DNA from: Microbacterium invictum
Lineage (GTDB): Bacteria; Actinomycetota; Actinomycetes; Actinomycetales; Microbacteriaceae
Length of the DNA: 64,000 bases
Direction: 5' to 3'
Assembly (NCBI RefSeq): GCF_014197265.1
Contig: NZ_JACIFH010000001.1
Coordinates: 372,001-436,000, forward strand
Made by a program: the position numbers and the translations under genes
Shown here: one piece after another, positions 53,919 through 64,000 of the stretch
How the letters are laid out: every line of letters starts with the position of its first letter
Numbering within the stretch: the stretch's first letter is position 1
Notes under the pieces: model-generated
Told to the model about the DNA's origin: nothing
Seen by the model: only the letters and a program-made list of their open reading frames with translations
Databases searched by the model: none

Positions 53919-53963
53919 GGCGTTTCATCGTATGACGCCTGCCGCCCGCAGCCCCAAAGCTAG

Positions 53964-56338
<2,375 letters not shown>

Positions 56339-56345
56339 GCCGACA

Positions 56346-56355
56346 AGCCTATGCT
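56346..56355. promoter_or_regulatory. Overlapping divergent -10 boxes (rsmI / mannosyltransferase)
   Basis: TATGCT for rsmI (plus, 56350-56355) and TAGGCT for the mannosyltransferase gene (minus, 56346-56351) share two bases. The start codons lie 6 and 7 bases beyond. Both transcripts are likely leaderless and the promoters should compete. Confidence 0.55.
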
Positions 56356-56361
56356 GGGGCG

Positions 56362-57189
56362 GTGATCATCCTCGCGGCGACCCCGATCGGCAACCTGGGC
56401 GACGCGTCGCCGCGACTGGTCGCGGCCCTCGAGGCGGCGTCGGTCGTCGCCGCCGAAGACACCCGCACCGCGCAGCGGCTGCTGCGGGCACTCGACGTGC
56501 AGAACCGTCCGCGGCTGCTCGCGCTGCACGACCACAACGAGAAGCAGCGGGCGGCGGAGCTCGTCGCGCAGGCCGCCGAGACCGACCTGCTGGTGCTCAG
56601 CGATGCCGGCATGCCGACCGTCAGCGACCCCGGTTACGCCCTGGTCGCCGAAGCCGTCGCGCAGGGGGTCACCGTCACCGCGATCCCCGGGCCGAGCGCC
56701 GTGGTGACGGCGCTCGCGGTAGCCGGGCTTCCCACCGACCGGTTCACGTTCGAGGGCTTTCTGCCGCGCAAGGCGGGAGAGCGGCGCACGGCGCTGACGG
56801 CCCTGGCATCCGAGCCGCGCACGATGGTCTTCTTCGAGGGGCCCTCGCGACTGGCCGAGACCCTGCGGGCGATGGCTGACGCGTTCGGCGCCGATCGTCC
56901 GGCGGCCGTGTGCCGCGAGCTGACGAAACTGCACGAGGAGGTCGTGCGCGGCCCGCTCGCCGAGCTCGCCGAATGGGCGGCCGACGGGGCGCGCGGGGAG
57001 ATCGTCGTGGTCGTCGGCGGCGCCGAACCACGCGAGGTGTCGGAGGAGGATGCCGTGGCTCAGGTCCAGCAGCTGGTGGCCGGCGGCATCCGGTTGAAGG
57101 ATGCCGCCGGTGAAGTGTCGAAGGCGACCGGCCGCTCGTCGCGTGAGCTGTATCAGGCGGCGCTGGCGGCCAAGACCGTCAGCCCTTGA
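56362..57189 (+). CDS. rsmI: 16S rRNA (cytidine1402-2'-O)-methyltransferase
   Basis: RsmI methylates the ribose of C1402 in 16S rRNA. The 275-residue protein has the tetrapyrrole-methylase-fold motifs IILAATPIGNLGDASPR, VVAAEDTRTAQRLL, LSDAGMPTVSDPG, IPGPSAVVTALAVAGLPTDR FTFEGFLPRK and FFEGPSRL, and the extra C-terminal segment (ASK-like EVSKATGRSSRELYQAAL). The GTG at 56362 follows TATGCT by 6 bases. Its last 11 bases overlap the convergent malG-type gene, an unusual arrangement with no room for a terminator. Confidence 0.95.
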   Translation: MIILAATPIGNLGDASPRLVAALEAASVVAAEDTRTAQRLLRALDVQNRPRLLALHDHNEKQRAAELVAQAAETDLLVLSDAGMPTVSDPGYALVAEAVAQGVTVTAIPGPSAVVTALAVAGLPTDRFTFEGFLPRKAGERRTALTALASEPRTMVFFEGPSRLAETLRAMADAFGADRPAAVCRELTKLHEEVVRGPLAELAEWAADGARGEIVVVVGGAEPREVSEEDAVAQVQQLVAGGIRLKDAAGEVSKATGRSSRELYQAALAAKTVSP

Positions 57190-58117
57190 CGGAGCCGGCG
57201 GTCAGGCCCCCGATGATGTAGCGCTGCAGCGACAGGAACAGCACGAGGACCGGGATCGAGGCCAGCAGCGCGCCGGCGGCGAACAGTCCCCAGTTGCTGG
57301 CGAGCTGGTTCGACACCCATTGGAACATGCCCACCGCGAGTGTCCAGTTGTCTTCGGACACGAGGACGATCTTCGAGATGATGTAGTCGCCGAACGCCGC
57401 GATGAAGGCGAGCAGCGCGACCACCGCGAGGATGGGGGTGACCAGCGGCATGATGATCCGCCAGAAGATCTGCGCGTGCGTGGCACCGTCGATCTTCGCG
57501 GATTCGTCGAGCTCGACCGGGATCGTGTTGAAGAACCCGTACATGAGGAACGTGTTGACGCCGAGCGCCCCGCCCAGGTAGACGCAGATGAGCGCGATCT
57601 TGGAGTTCAGGCCGAGGGCGGGGAACACCTCGCCCAGCGCCAGCAGCATGAGGAAGATCGCCACGAATGCGAGTGCCTGCGGGAACATCTGGATGATCAG
57701 CAGTGCGGTCAGCCCCGGGCGGCGTCCTGTGAAGCGGAACCGCGAGAACGCGTAGGCGGCCGCGGCGCCCATGATCACGGCGCCGATCGCCGATGCTCCG
57801 CCGACGAGGAGCGTGTTGCCGTACCAGGTCCAGTACGACGTGCCGGCGAGGTCCGCGTAGTTGGCGATGTCCAGCACGCGGAACAGGCTGTTGCTGGCCG
57901 CGAGCGATCCGCCCGGGTTGAGCGAGGCCGACAGCACGTAGACGAGCGGGAACATGGCGTAGAAGAGGATGACGAGCGCGAGGAGGTACTTCCACCCGAC
58001 CTCGAGCGCCCAGCGTCGCCGCGCGGCCCCGCGTCGGCCGGGATCCATCGCGACGGCCGATCGGGCCTGGCGCGCGGTCTTCGGGGGCGTGCTCACTGCG
58101 GCATCTGGAGTGGACAT
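57179..58117 (-). CDS. Sugar ABC transporter permease, MalG type
   Basis: The 312-residue permease has 6 membrane helices. The EAA loop near residue 215 reads ELDESAKIDGATHAQIFWRI then IMPLVTPILAV, the ATPase docking site. It pairs with the MalF-type permease upstream, whose stop overlaps its ATG (TGATG). It is the last gene of the GH42-linked minus-strand locus, and its 3' end overlaps rsmI. No ATPase gene lies in the window, so a shared MsiK-type ATPase is likely, as in other actinobacterial CUT1 systems. Confidence 0.9.
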   Translation of the reverse strand: MSTPDAAVSTPPKTARQARSAVAMDPGRRGAARRRWALEVGWKYLLALVILFYAMFPLVYVLSASLNPGGSLAASNSLFRVLDIANYADLAGTSYWTWYGNTLLVGGASAIGAVIMGAAAAYAFSRFRFTGRRPGLTALLIIQMFPQALAFVAIFLMLLALGEVFPALGLNSKIALICVYLGGALGVNTFLMYGFFNTIPVELDESAKIDGATHAQIFWRIIMPLVTPILAVVALLAFIAAFGDYIISKIVLVSEDNWTLAVGMFQWVSNQLASNWGLFAAGALLASIPVLVLFLSLQRYIIGGLTAGSVKG

Positions 58118-59728
58118 CACTGGTACTCCTCGAGCTTCTTGGTCTGACGGAATGCGATGGCGGAGATGATGCCGACGATGATGAAGACGATGATCGACAG
58201 GGCGCTCGCCAGTCCGTAGTCGGCCCTGCCTCCCGAGACGCCGGAGATGTCGTAGATCGCCGAGATCAGGATGTCGGTCGAACCCAGTGCGTAGGGTGCG
58301 CCGGGTATGGCCGGTCCGCCGTTGTTGAACATGTAGATGACGGTGAAGTTGTTGAACGCGAACGCGAACGACGAGATGAGCAGCGGGGCCGTGGCCACGA
58401 GCACCAGCGGCAGGATGATCGACCGCACCTGCCGGAACCGGCCGGCACCGTCGATCGACGCGGCCCTCGAGCGCATCGGCGGGCAGCGCCTGGATCGCAC
58501 CGGTGCACACGAGGAAGAAGTACGGGTAGGTCAGCCAGACGTTCACGAACAGCACCGCGAATCTGGCCAGCCATGGATCGCCGAGCCAGTCGATGTTCGC
58601 GCCGCCGAAGAAGAGCTCGTTGATCACTCCGAACTCGGCGTTGAACATGCCGCGGAACAGCAGCGCAGACATGAACGCGGGGAAGGCGTAGGGGAGGATG
58701 AAGAGCGTCCGCAGGACCTTGCGGCCCCGGATGCGCGGATCATTGAAGATGATCGCGAAGACGAGTCCCATGGCGAACGGGACGAGCACCGACAGCACCG
58801 CCCACACGAACGTCCACGCGGTGACCATCGCGAGCGGCTGGAACAGCGCGGGGTCGGCGAACAGCCGGACGAAGTTGGCGAAGCCGACGTTGACGGTCCA
58901 GCCTGTCGCCAGGCTCGCCCCGTCCTCCGAGGTGAACAGGCCGTCGTCGGTGGCGTGGTAGACGGTGCCGGTGGTGGTGTCGGTGATGGTCTGGGCCTGT
59001 TCGTCCCACGTCATCGTCGATATGTACACGGACCCGGAGGACCCGTCACGGGTGCGGATCCAGCCGTCGTTCGGGTCTTCCGAGACGGGTACGCGCAGGT
59101 CGGTGACCTCGTTCTGCATCGACAGGACCTGGTTGCGCGAGACGATGTTCCAGCCGGGGACTTCGGTCGGCGCGCCGGCGTCCGACGTGCTGGCGACGCT
59201 CTCGAGCGGCTGTTCGGCCGACCCGGCTCTGACATCGCCGTCGTCGTTGATGGCGAAGCCGAGCTCGCCGTTCTGCTCGACGACCGCGAGGGGGTAGGTC
59301 GGCGCGTCGTCGAGGCGGCGCTCACCCTGCGTGAGGGCGGCCTGCACGGCCTGCTCCTGCGAGCCGACATGGCCGGCGCCGTAGTTCGTGAAGGCGATGT
59401 AGGCGGTGTACCCGAAGATGAACACCTGGAAGATCAGCAGGAAGGTGAGTCCCGGCATCAGATACTTCAGCGGCAGCGCCCGTTTGGTGAAGTAGATGAT
59501 GTCGGCGGCGACCAGGAGGATCACCGCGGCGCTGAGGATGAGCCACGCCTCCGCCTGGAACGCGGCGAAGATGCCCATGAGGCCGAAGGCGTTGATGACG
59601 GCCATGATGAGCAGCTTCACGAGGAAGCCCCAGCCCGGGCCCTGCCAGCGCCGGCCGTGCGGTTCCGCCCCGTCGGGCGGCACCGTGGTGCTCGGCGGCG
59701 GGGTGAGAGTTCCCTGCGGAACCGTCAT
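58117..59728 (-). pseudogene. Sugar ABC transporter permease, MalF type, with a one-base frameshift
   Basis: The first about 420 codons encode an N-terminal membrane segment group, a MalF-like external domain of about 150 residues (GAGHVGSQEQAVQAALTQGE to LATGWTVNVGF) and core helices up to the EAA loop (ALPADALE). There the frame breaks: the expected ALEAASIDGAGRFRQ needs one base fewer in the GGG run (plus strand CCC, 58464-58466). The following frame continues normally (SIDGAGRFRQVRSIILPLVL) to the TGA at 58117. So one extra base truncates the protein, unless it is a sequencing error. AAGGAG fixes the start at the second ATG (59728). Confidence 0.85.
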
Positions 59729-59753
59729 GTTCATCTCCTTCAGCAGAGGGAAG

Positions 59754-59787
59754 TGCGGGGGTGGATGCCGTGGCATCCACCCCCGCA
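59754..59787 (-). promoter_or_regulatory. Perfect 16-bp inverted repeat between malE- and malF-type genes
   Basis: TGCGGGGGTGGATGCC (59754-59769) and GGCATCCACCCCCGCA (59772-59787) are exact complements separated by GT. This very stable intercistronic hairpin should protect the binding-protein mRNA and lower expression of the permeases. Confidence 0.75.
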
Positions 59788-59793
59788 AGGGGA

Positions 59794-61032
59794 TCAGCCG
59801 ATTGCGGCCTCGACGTCAGCGACCATCTTGTTCCACGTCGACGCGGGGTCGGCGCCCTTGATGATCTGCACCTGAGCGGCGTTCCACAGGTCCCAGACGG
59901 CACCCATCTCGGGGATCGACGGCTGCGGCACGCCGTTGGCGGCCGATGCCAGGAAACCGGCGACGATCGGGTCGGAGGAGACCTCTTCGGCGAGCGACTT
60001 CCACGCGGGCAGACGCGGGTCCGCCTCGTACAGCGCCTTCTGCGCCTCGTCGGTCGCGAGGTACTTCGTGAGGAACTCCTGCGCGATCAGCGAGTTCTCG
60101 CTCTGCGAGCTCACGTAGAAGCCCTGCACGCCGACGAACGGCGCTGCCGTCTCGCTGCCCGCGGCCGGGATCGGGTTGACCTTGAGGTTCACGCCCTGGG
60201 CCTCGAGGGTCTCGATCGCCCACGGTCCCTGGATCGTGTAGGCGGCCTTGCCGGAGGCGAACAGCTCGTTGTTGATGTCGTAGTCGATCGTGGTCGAGAT
60301 GTGGCCGGTGCCCGTCTCGCCCTGCGCGCCGAGCCAGGCCGCGAACGCCTCGCCGGCTTCGCCGCCCATGCCGACCTCGCTCGTGTACGAGCCGCTGTCG
60401 TCCTGGACGAAGACCGGAGCGCCGAACGACGTCTGGAAGCCGTACATCGTGTACGCGTCGCCGGTCTGGCCGCCCGTGTTGATCACGAACGGACGCTCGG
60501 CGCCGGCTTCTTCGGCTGCGGCGATCATGTCGTCCCACGTGGCGGGGGCGTCTTCGCCGACGAGGTCGGTGTTCTGGATGAGGGCGATGGCCTCGAGCGC
60601 GTACGGCATGCCGTACAGCTGGCCGTCGTAGGTGAACGCGTCGATCGCCACCTGCTCCAGCTGGTCGGCCGCGTCGCCGAGGTCGACGGTCGACACGACG
60701 CCGGCCTCGACGAACGAGCCGAGGAAGTCGTGCGCGCCGACGGTGATGTCGGGGCCCTCACCGGTCGGGACCTGGTTGATGAAGTCGTTCCGGATGTCTT
60801 CGAAGTTTTTCTGGACGAGCTCGATCGTCGCGCCGGTCTCCTCCTCGAAGGTGGCGGCGGCTGCCTCGATGGCGGGCTCGCGGTTCGCGTCGGTCCAGAT
60901 CGTCAGCGTCACGCCGCTGGCGTCGATCGGCTCTTCGGACTCTTCCGGAGCCGGGGTGCTGCCGCCGGCGCAGCCGGCGAGGAGAAGGCTGGACGCCGCG
61001 AGGGCGGCGATGCCGATTCCCATCTTGCGCAT
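59794..61032 (-). CDS. Sugar ABC transporter substrate-binding lipoprotein, MalE type
   Basis: The 412-residue protein has a lipoprotein signal (MRKMGIGIAALAASSLLLAG then C at about residue 21) and the type 2 binding-protein fold: VTLTIWTDANREPAIEAAAA TFEEETGATIEL, GPDITVGAHDFLGSFVEAG and AYTIQGPWAIETLEAQGVNL. It most resembles maltose/maltodextrin binders. The neighbouring GH42 enzyme suggests beta-galactosides or galacto-oligosaccharides as ligand; that is inference. AAGGAAAATCC fixes the ATG at 61030-61032. Hairpins lie upstream and downstream. Confidence 0.88.
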   Translation of the reverse strand: MRKMGIGIAALAASSLLLAGCAGGSTPAPEESEEPIDASGVTLTIWTDANREPAIEAAAATFEEETGATIELVQKNFEDIRNDFINQVPTGEGPDITVGAHDFLGSFVEAGVVSTVDLGDAADQLEQVAIDAFTYDGQLYGMPYALEAIALIQNTDLVGEDAPATWDDMIAAAEEAGAERPFVINTGGQTGDAYTMYGFQTSFGAPVFVQDDSGSYTSEVGMGGEAGEAFAAWLGAQGETGTGHISTTIDYDINNELFASGKAAYTIQGPWAIETLEAQGVNLKVNPIPAAGSETAAPFVGVQGFYVSSQSENSLIAQEFLTKYLATDEAQKALYEADPRLPAWKSLAEEVSSDPIVAGFLASAANGVPQPSIPEMGAVWDLWNAAQVQIIKGADPASTWNKMVADVEAAIG

Positions 61033-61105
61033 GGATTTTCCTTCCATAGGTGGTCGATCCTGCGGGGCCTCGGGTGAGGTCGCGCCCTTACGACCGATGA
61101 TGGTC

Positions 61106-61127
61106 GTTGCGGCCGGGTGGCCGCAAC
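61106..61127. terminator. Hairpin 1 between GH42 and malE-type genes
   Basis: GTTGCGGCC-GGGT-GGCCGCAAC is a perfect 9-bp stem. On the plus strand it is followed by TGGTTTTCTC, but no plus-strand gene ends here. In the minus transcript it follows hairpin 2 and may reduce read-through into the transporter genes or set their 5' end. Confidence 0.45.
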
Positions 61128-61145
61128 TGGTTTTCTCAGTGCGGT

Positions 61146-61167
61146 GTGTGCGGGTCAGCCCGCACAC
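61146..61167 (-). terminator. Hairpin 2 downstream of the GH42 gene
   Basis: GTGTGCGGG-TCAG-CCCGCACAC is a perfect 9-bp stem starting 17 bases after the GH42 stop codon. It is the better terminator candidate of the pair, so malE-type genes may be transcribed partly from their own start. Confidence 0.5.
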
Positions 61168-61183
61168 GGGGTGGTGAGAGCGG

Positions 61184-63208
61184 TCAGTGCGGACCTCCCT
61201 CTCCGGCTGTGTGCGGCGAGCGGATGACGGCGACGTCGCCGCCCGCCAGTTCCAGCATGCCGTCGGCGGAGGTCTGCGTCAGCAGATCCTCACCCGAAAC
61301 AGACAACGAAACGGTCTCGGTCCCGTGATTGATCGCCACGAGATAGTCGGCGTCGGCGCCCCGGCGGCGCACGGCCTCGACGCCGGCGGGCAGATCTGCG
61401 GGGCGCAGCCCGGCGTCGGCGTAGACCTCGGTCATGATGGCCGCCAGGCCCGCGGCGTCGGGCCGCGTGCTGACGTACCAGCCGTGGCCTGCGCCGTATG
61501 CGTTCCGCGTGATGGCCGCCGCACCGGCGGCGGGGCCGTCGAGGTAGCGGCCGCGCACCTCGGCGTCGCCGAGCACGAGGTCTTCCTGCCAGATGTCGGC
61601 GGCCAGCGACTGCCCGTCGAACGCCACGGCGCAGGTGTCACCTTCGCGCAGCGGCAGGTGCTCTTCGACGTGGATGCCGAGGGCCGGCGTCAGCGGAGCG
61701 GCGAAACCGCCCGCGTGCACGGCGTCGTTCTCGTCGACGACGGCCGAGAAGAACGAGACGACGAGGGTGCCGCCCGCCTCCACGTAGCGGTTGAGATTGT
61801 CGGCGTCGGCGGAGCGCAGCAGGTACTGCGCGGGGGCGATGACGAGCTTGTAGCCCGAGAGGTCGTGCCCCGGCAGTGCGAAGTCGACGGTGATGCCGTC
61901 GCGCCAGAGTCGCTCGTAGTACGCGCGGATGCGCTCGGCGTGGCCGACGTCCTCGGACGGGCGCCATTCGAGGTCCTGCGCCCAGAACGACTCGAAGTCC
62001 CACAGGATCGCGACATCGGCATCCACCCGTGAGCCGCGGACCTCGCCCAGCCGCGACAGCTTCGCGCCGAGATCGACCACCTCGCGGAACACGCGCGATT
62101 CGGTGCCGGCGTGGGGGATCATCGCGGAGTGGAATTTCTCGGCGCCCGAGCGTCCGGCGCGCCACTGGAAGAACAGGATGCCGTCGGCTCCGCGGCCCAG
62201 GTGCGACAGCGAGTTGCGGGCCATCTCGCCGGGGCGCTTGGCCACGTTGCGGGGCTGCCAGTTCACCGCCGAGGTGGAGTGCTCCATGAGGATCCACGGG
62301 TTGCCGCCGCCGACCGAGCGGGTCAGGTCCGCCGCGATGGCCAGGCCGATCTCGCCCTCGTCGTCCGCCGCCCACAGGTAGTGGTCGTCCGAGACGACGT
62401 CGACCTCGCGGGCCCACGCCCACAGGTCGCAGCCGCCATGCTGGTTGGCCATGAAGTTCGTCGTGATCGGCCGGTCGCTGTGCGCGCGGATCGCGTCGCG
62501 CTCGGCGATGAAGCACTCGCGCAGCTGGTGGTCCGTGAACCGGGCGAAGTCGAGTCGCTGCGCCGGGTTGACCACGCTGGGTGCTGCCGCCGGGGCGCCG
62601 ACATGCTCCCAGTCGCCGTAATGCTGGCCCCAGAAGGCGGTGCCCCACGCGGCGTTGAGCGCGTCGAGCGAGCCGTAGCGCTCTTGCAGCCAGAGCCGCC
62701 ACTCGCGCACGGCGTGCGGGGAGTAGTCCTCGCCGACGGGGACGCCGTACTCGTTGTGCACGTGCCAGAGGACGACCGCCGGGTGCTCGCCGTAGCGCTT
62801 CGCGAGCTGGGTGGCGATTCGCACGGCGGCGTCGCGATAGGCGGGGGCGGAGTGGGATGCCATGCCGCGGGCGCCGAAGCCCATGACGACACCGTCGCGG
62901 GTGATGACCCGGGCATCGGGGTGGTTCGCGAAGAACCAGGCCGGGGGAGACGCGGTCGGGGTGCCGAGGTCGACCTTGATCCCGTTCTCGTGCAGCAGCG
63001 CGATGACCTCGTCGAGCCAGCCGAAGTCGAACTCGCCCTCGCGGGTCTCGAGCAGTCCCCACGCGAAGATGCCGATGCTGACGAGGTTCACCCCCGCTTC
63101 ACGCATCAGGGCGACGTCTTCGTGCCAGACCTCACGGGGCCACTGCTCGGGCGTGTAGTCGCCACCGTAGGCGATGCCCTCCAGGGCGGGCCAGCGCGGG
63201 GAGCTCAT
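61184..63208 (-). CDS. Beta-galactosidase, glycoside hydrolase family 42
   Basis: The 674-residue enzyme has the GH42 barrel with acid/base Glu153 (VLWHVHNEYGVP) and nucleophile Glu309 (NPWILMEHST), then the trimerisation domain and a C-terminal beta domain. It cleaves terminal beta-D-galactose from short galactosides. No signal peptide is seen, so it acts inside the cell on imported sugar. GAGGAGAAGCAG precedes the ATG at 63206-63208. The promoter box TAGACT (63287-63292, minus) is followed by a LacI-type operator, and the transporter genes are downstream. Confidence 0.93.
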   Translation of the reverse strand: MSSPRWPALEGIAYGGDYTPEQWPREVWHEDVALMREAGVNLVSIGIFAWGLLETREGEFDFGWLDEVIALLHENGIKVDLGTPTASPPAWFFANHPDARVITRDGVVMGFGARGMASHSAPAYRDAAVRIATQLAKRYGEHPAVVLWHVHNEYGVPVGEDYSPHAVREWRLWLQERYGSLDALNAAWGTAFWGQHYGDWEHVGAPAAAPSVVNPAQRLDFARFTDHQLRECFIAERDAIRAHSDRPITTNFMANQHGGCDLWAWAREVDVVSDDHYLWAADDEGEIGLAIAADLTRSVGGGNPWILMEHSTSAVNWQPRNVAKRPGEMARNSLSHLGRGADGILFFQWRAGRSGAEKFHSAMIPHAGTESRVFREVVDLGAKLSRLGEVRGSRVDADVAILWDFESFWAQDLEWRPSEDVGHAERIRAYYERLWRDGITVDFALPGHDLSGYKLVIAPAQYLLRSADADNLNRYVEAGGTLVVSFFSAVVDENDAVHAGGFAAPLTPALGIHVEEHLPLREGDTCAVAFDGQSLAADIWQEDLVLGDAEVRGRYLDGPAAGAAAITRNAYGAGHGWYVSTRPDAAGLAAIMTEVYADAGLRPADLPAGVEAVRRRGADADYLVAINHGTETVSLSVSGEDLLTQTSADGMLELAGGDVAVIRSPHTAGEGGPH

Positions 63209-63259
63209 CTGCTTCTCCTCGATCCTTCCGGACATCGGCGACGGTGCGCGGACTGCGTA

Positions 63260-63275
63260 CTGTGACCGGTCCCAG
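63260..63275. promoter_or_regulatory. LacI-type operator O1 (GH42-proximal)
   Basis: CTGTGACCGGTCCCAG is a near-palindrome with central CG, as expected for LacI-family repressors. It lies a few bases downstream of the predicted GH42 transcription start (after TAGACT), so binding would block transcription. Confidence 0.7.
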
Positions 63276-63330
63276 TGTCCGTGCTCAGTCTACGCACTCG
63301 CGAGCACCGTCCCCTGTTGTCGTTATCGAA

Positions 63331-63346
63331 CTGTGACCGGTCCCAG
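63331..63346. promoter_or_regulatory. LacI-type operator O2 (regulator-proximal)
   Basis: An exact copy of CTGTGACCGGTCCCAG, 71 bp from O1 and about 60 bp upstream of the LacI start. The pair suits repression of both divergent genes, possibly with a loop. Confidence 0.7.
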
Positions 63347-63398
63347 ATCGCCGCGCGCCGACGGGGACCGATCGCAGCGTGCGCGGTAGAGTCGGCGC

Positions 63399-64000
63399 GT
63401 GGCACGCCCTGGAAACACCCGCCGGCCGACGATCCGCGATGTCGCGGCGGTCGCCGGCGTCTCGCACGGCACCGTCTCGCGCGTGATCAACGGCGGGCAC
63501 TGGGTCTCTCCGGAAGCACGCGCCGCCGTCGATCAGGCGATCCGCACCACGGGCTACACCGTCAGCCACGCCGCGCGGAGCCTCGCCACCGGGCGGGCGA
63601 ACTCGGTCGCGTTCCTGCTGACCGAGCCGCAGCACCTGCTGTTCAACGACCCCACCTTCGCCCTGCTGCTGCGCGGCGCCACCGAGGCCCTCGCGCAGCG
63701 GTCGATGACGCTCGTGCTGCTCGTGGCAGACGCGCCCGTCGAACGAGCCAACGTCGAGAGCTACGTGCGTGCCGGGCACGTCGACGGTGTGCTGCTGATC
63801 TCGTCGCACGAGTCGAACCCGCTGCTGGCATCGCTCATCGCCGCGGGCATCCCCACCGTCTGCACCGGCGTCCCGCTCGGCGATCGCGCGCACGTACCCA
63901 CCGTGTCGGTCGACGAAGAACAGTCCGCGCGCGAGATGACCCGCTACCTCATCGGCCGCGGCTACCAGCGGATCGCCGTCATCACCGGCCCCGACGACAC
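63399..64000 (+). CDS. LacI-family transcriptional regulator, 5' part (runs off window end)
   Basis: The visible 200 residues hold the LacI HTH (RRPTIRDVAAVAGVSHGTVS RVINGG, then the hinge HAARSLATGRANSVAF) and the start of the sugar-binding domain (FALLLRGATEALAQRSMTLV, GHVDGVLLISSH, DEEQSAREMTRYLIGRGYQR). It probably represses the divergent GH42 and malEFG-type genes through the two operators between them. TAGAGT at 63387-63392 is 6 bases before the GTG, so the mRNA should be leaderless. The C-terminus lies beyond the window. Confidence 0.92.
   Translation, partial: MARPGNTRRPTIRDVAAVAGVSHGTVSRVINGGHWVSPEARAAVDQAIRTTGYTVSHAARSLATGRANSVAFLLTEPQHLLFNDPTFALLLRGATEALAQRSMTLVLLVADAPVERANVESYVRAGHVDGVLLISSHESNPLLASLIAAGIPTVCTGVPLGDRAHVPTVSVDEEQSAREMTRYLIGRGYQRIAVITGPDD

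Noticed and set aside
50553..53963. Open plus-strand frame of 1136 codons
   Set aside because: Antisense to hrpA, which has all helicase motifs; the plus frame has none.
57179..59788. A single 869-codon frame that would fuse MalF- and MalG-type permeases
   Set aside because: The middle 120 codons are Arg/His-rich nonsense caused by the frameshift at 58464-58466; two separate permease genes with a TGATG overlap are the better reading.

Overview
The window is chromosomal DNA from a high-GC actinobacterium. Codon third positions are almost all G or C, GTG starts are common, many genes look leaderless (a TANNNT hexamer 6-7 bases before the start codon), and class Ib nrdHIEF, SHOCT/DUF6325 proteins, DUF2252, DUF4921 and a MalT-like LuxR regulator are present. 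Gene content and style suggest Microbacteriaceae, most likely Microbacterium. That assignment is inference; there is no rRNA or tRNA gene in the window.

Layout. 1-3.2 kb: the 5' part of a baeRF-type protein, a scar left by deletion of a divergent TetR/MFS pair, a DUF559 protein, and GC-rich repeats. 2.4-10.3 kb: histidine catabolism, with an IclR regulator divergent from hutH-hutU-hutI, and a convergent DUF445-hutG-sixA operon carrying the last step. 10.5-25.7 kb: a membrane/stress-like cluster of SHOCT and DUF6325 proteins, APC and DHA2 transporters, a DUF2252 protein, a K+ channel, an 860-residue LuxR-type ATPase regulator, small membrane proteins, and a coupled operon of APC permease, membrane-anchored protein, M20 peptidase and ThrE-type exporter. 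Two promoters here share the architecture GGGT-N8-ACCC-N13-TANNTT, which suggests one regulator, plausibly the LuxR protein between them.

25.7-37.6 kb: an acyl-CoA dehydrogenase-like flavoprotein, an alpha/beta hydrolase, an MFS exporter, the ribonucleotide reductase operon nrdHIEF with two NrdR-box-like sites and several DnaA-box-like sites upstream, a VOC protein, a MarR regulator with a lipoprotein, and a DUF4921 (GalT-like)/RlmG-RsmC-like methyltransferase pair. 37.8-49.8 kb: sugar use, with two tandem CUT2-type ABC cassettes (binding protein, half-size ATPase, permease), the upstream one led by a ROK regulator, then an MFS symporter, a NYN-domain protein, and a divergent Gfo/Idh oxidoreductase and AraD-type epimerase. 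This fits pentose or related sugar catabolism.

49.8-57.2 kb: helicase HrpA followed by a 41-codon alcohol-dehydrogenase remnant, an aldo/keto reductase, a protein O-mannosyltransferase and RsmI. 57.2-64 kb: a beta-galactoside locus, with GH42 beta-galactosidase and malE/F/G-type ABC genes on the minus strand facing a LacI regulator, and two LacI-type operators between them. The malF-type gene has a one-base frameshift.

Most of the window is ordinary, tightly packed chromosome. The observations most worth following are the shared dyad promoters around 19.9-21.1 kb with a translationally coupled leader ORF, the deletion scar at 0.45-0.78 kb, the strong dyad over the 41.1 kb sugar-transport promoter, the malF frameshift, and the DnaA-like/NrdR sites upstream of nrdH.
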